A DNA stretch of 32,304 nt from an uncultured Lachnospiraceae bacterium. Its GTDB lineage: Bacteria > Bacillota_A > Clostridia > Lachnospirales > Lachnospiraceae. The stretch spans positions 1 to 32,304 of the forward strand of contig CADCIU010000032.1 of NCBI GenBank assembly GCA_902801585.1, in the 5' to 3' direction. This document shows positions 31,185 to 32,304 of the stretch, piece by piece. Numbering within the stretch: position 1 is the stretch's first letter; each line of letters starts with the position of its first letter. The notes under the pieces were generated by a model, which saw only the letters and a program-made list of their open reading frames with translations, made no database searches and had not been told where the DNA came from. The position numbers were made by a program, and so were the translations under genes.

Positions 31185-31643
31185 ATGGATAAACAGTTTA
31201 AAGAAGTTCTTGTTATGAATCTTATGTATAATCTGCTGCTCGCGATCGTTTTGTCCATCGTCGCACAGATCCTGAGTTTTGGAACAGTTATGTGGCCGGC
31301 CGTTTTGGTGGACATGCTGATCGCGTATGTTCTGGAAATGGTGATTGCCCTCGCGTGCCCTTTCTCAAAGTGGGGCATGACTTTGGCAAACAAATATGCG
31401 GAGCCCGGAACGCTTAAGTTCAGAGTACTGATGACGACCGGAACGGCTATCCCATTTGCGGTGGCGATGTGCCTGGGAATGAGTTTTATCGGGACGGTGC
31501 TTATCGGTCATCAGCCGCTCAGTGCCTGGCTCATGGCATTGGTGGGAATGCTTCCGGTATTTATCATTCTCGGCTGGGTATTATCCTTTATATTCGTTCC
31601 CGTATTTATGGGGCTGGCGCACAAGATCGTATACGGAGAGTGA
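31185..31643 (+). CDS. Small integral membrane protein, 152 residues, unassigned (DUF2798-like)
   Basis: Four hydrophobic helices are visible: about 10-30 (NLMYNLLLAIVLSIVAQIL), 34-58, 82-108 and 112-140, with a Cys-Pro and a short charged loop between the second and third. The duplicated two-helix pattern and size resemble the DUF2798 family, but I cannot confirm that by eye. No transport or catalytic motif is seen. The ATG follows GGGAGGG. The stop codon is followed at once by the tip of the fold-back element, and the gene's likely terminator lies beyond the element. In the upstream gap, TGCACAGA (31065-31072) and TCTGTGCA (31091-31098) form an inverted repeat that may be an operator. Confidence 0.75.
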   Translation: MDKQFKEVLVMNLMYNLLLAIVLSIVAQILSFGTVMWPAVLVDMLIAYVLEMVIALACPFSKWGMTLANKYAEPGTLKFRVLMTTGTAIPFAVAMCLGMSFIGTVLIGHQPLSAWLMALVGMLPVFIILGWVLSFIFVPVFMGLAHKIVYGE

Positions 31644-32039
31644 GGTGTCAATGGGACGGTTCTTCTGACAGCTTTTTGAGGCGTCGCAGGAACGGCTGCC
31701 GGCGTCCGGGTCCTGCCCGAGCGGGTGCGGCATGCCCCTATGAACCACGTTGAATTCGCAGGGATTCACACAGATCCTTCCTTCGCTTCGGAGGGAACCG
31801 CATTTCCAAAACTCGCCGTCCGCTCTGATGACCGGACGTCTCAGACAAGTGGGCTTTCGGGCTGCAGGAGCTGCAGCCCTCATTCCCTCCTTCGCTCAGG
31901 AAGGATCAGGTTCATCCGACTGCTCATTCAAAGTGGTTCAGAGGGGCATGCCGCACCCGCTCGGGCAGATCCCTGACGCCCAACAGCCGCCCCTGCGTCA
32001 CTCCCAAAAAGTTGTCAAAAGAACCGTCCCCTTGACACC
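31644..32039. mobile_element. 396-bp fold-back element tipped by class B repeats (MITE-like or structured RNA)
   Basis: The outer tips are class B units (31644-31670 and 32012-32039). Internal sequence continues the same inverted repeat for about 115 bases per side with high but imperfect identity, including the perfect stretch CTGCCCGAGCGGGTGCGGC and its partner near 31950. A nested pair GATCCTTCCT...GGAGGGAA (31773-31797 against 31883-31907) continues the pairing inward at the same register. The apex holds a perfect 9-bp hairpin, GGGCTGCAG/CTGCAGCCC (31859-31879). The whole element can therefore fold as one long stem in either strand. Small open frames inside it are by-products of the repeat. 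No transposase is present. It fills the gap between the small membrane protein gene and its terminator. Confidence 0.85.
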
Positions 32040-32060
32040 ACACAAGTGCGGAAGAAGCAG

Positions 32061-32096
32061 ATGCAAGAGAAGTAATCTTTTCTTGCATTTTTTTTA
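32061..32096 (+). terminator. Rho-independent terminator
   Basis: ATGCAAGA (32061-32068) pairs with TCTTGCAT (32081-32088), followed by a run of eight or nine T residues. The nearest upstream plus-strand gene ends at 31643, so the fold-back element appears to have separated the terminator from its gene. The remaining sequence to 32254 is AT-rich with no gene seen. Confidence 0.85.
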
Positions 32097-32254
32097 TTGC
32101 CACAATTTAAACCCTGCAACAAAAACACCGCCCGTGCAAAACGCGGAAAGAGCGAAAACCTCCTTTTTTCTAGAATGAAGACAGATGAAAGACGTGCACA
32201 GTCCTTTGACGAAACAGGAAATAAATATCTTAGACCTGAAAAAAGGAGGGTAAC

Positions 32255-32304
32255 ATGGAAAACACAAACACAATCAAAAGAGCGTCGACACTCGGCGTGA
32301 TCTG
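32255..32304 (+). CDS. First 16 codons of a gene that runs off the right edge
   Basis: An ATG at 32255 follows a very strong AAAAGGAGGG site. The visible residues (MENTNTIKRASTLGVI) are a short polar stretch with a basic patch leading toward a possibly hydrophobic region. That is too little to name a family. Confidence 0.7.
   Translation, partial: MENTNTIKRASTLGVI

Noticed and set aside
31581..32178. Several open frames of 80-140 codons within and across the fold-back element
   Set aside because: They lie in the inverted repeat, give related peptides from both strands (RGMPHPLGQ) and have no ribosome binding sites, so they reflect repeat sequence rather than genes.

Overview
The window looks like the chromosome of an anaerobic Firmicute, most likely a Clostridia/Lachnospiraceae-type gut or rumen bacterium. 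The support is strong AGGAGG-type ribosome binding sites, sigma-A-like promoters with extended -10 boxes, a long pyrophosphate-dependent phosphofructokinase, an AzlCD exporter, a DUF975 protein, a clostripain-type protease, and a GH3 enzyme with the reversed domain order known from rumen Butyrivibrio and Ruminococcus. No tRNA, rRNA, CRISPR array, phage or autonomous transposase gene was found.

Layout. 1-1524: class II ketose-bisphosphate aldolase (start codon cut by one base at the left edge) and a beta-phosphoglucomutase-like HAD phosphatase. 1599-5597: a lipoprotein, a membrane HAMP-SpoIIE phosphatase and a DUF975 membrane protein, probably one operon. 5613-6912 (minus): an unrecognised 132-aa protein and the 3' remnant of an aspartase gene. 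7025-11685 (plus): a NifU-type Fe-S protein, a TlpA-type thioredoxin lipoprotein, a GltD-like flavoprotein and a CPBP protease. 11714-16631: a signalling island made of a double C-type-lectin membrane protein, a small zinc-ribbon protein, a zinc-ribbon Ser/Thr kinase, a zinc-ribbon/TM/C-type-lectin protein and an unrecognised 415-aa protein. 16769-18430: PPi-phosphofructokinase. 18551-21048 (minus): a dipeptide epimerase and a beta-lactamase-fold serine hydrolase with overlapping ends. 21209-22855: a TetR regulator and AzlC/AzlD. 22937-25546 (minus): a membrane-anchored clostripain-like protease. 25713-31038: a glycoside cluster of a GH13 enzyme, a divergent AraC regulator and a permuted GH3 enzyme. 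31185-31643: a small membrane protein. A fold-back element and the first codons of another gene close the window.

The most unusual layer is intergenic. Ten short palindromes share an 11-base core, GGGACGGTTCT, but sit in two different stem contexts: class A (GGAGACAG/CTGTCTCC) and class B (TGTCA/TGACA). Several are head-to-head pairs resembling REP/BIME units. Most lie exactly at 3' gene ends, where the TAG stops of azlD, the clostripain gene and the GH3 gene share a base with the repeat, and the AraC gene takes its last codons and stop from one. At 31644-32039 two class B units are the tips of a 396-bp element that is one long imperfect inverted repeat with a perfect apical hairpin. This is the best candidate here for an undescribed mobile or structured-RNA element.

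The second candidate is the kinase/lectin/zinc-ribbon island. The kinase has a cytoplasmic zinc ribbon and a C-terminal membrane anchor but no external domain, while its neighbours carry external lectin folds. This suggests, without proving it, a split receptor-kinase system.
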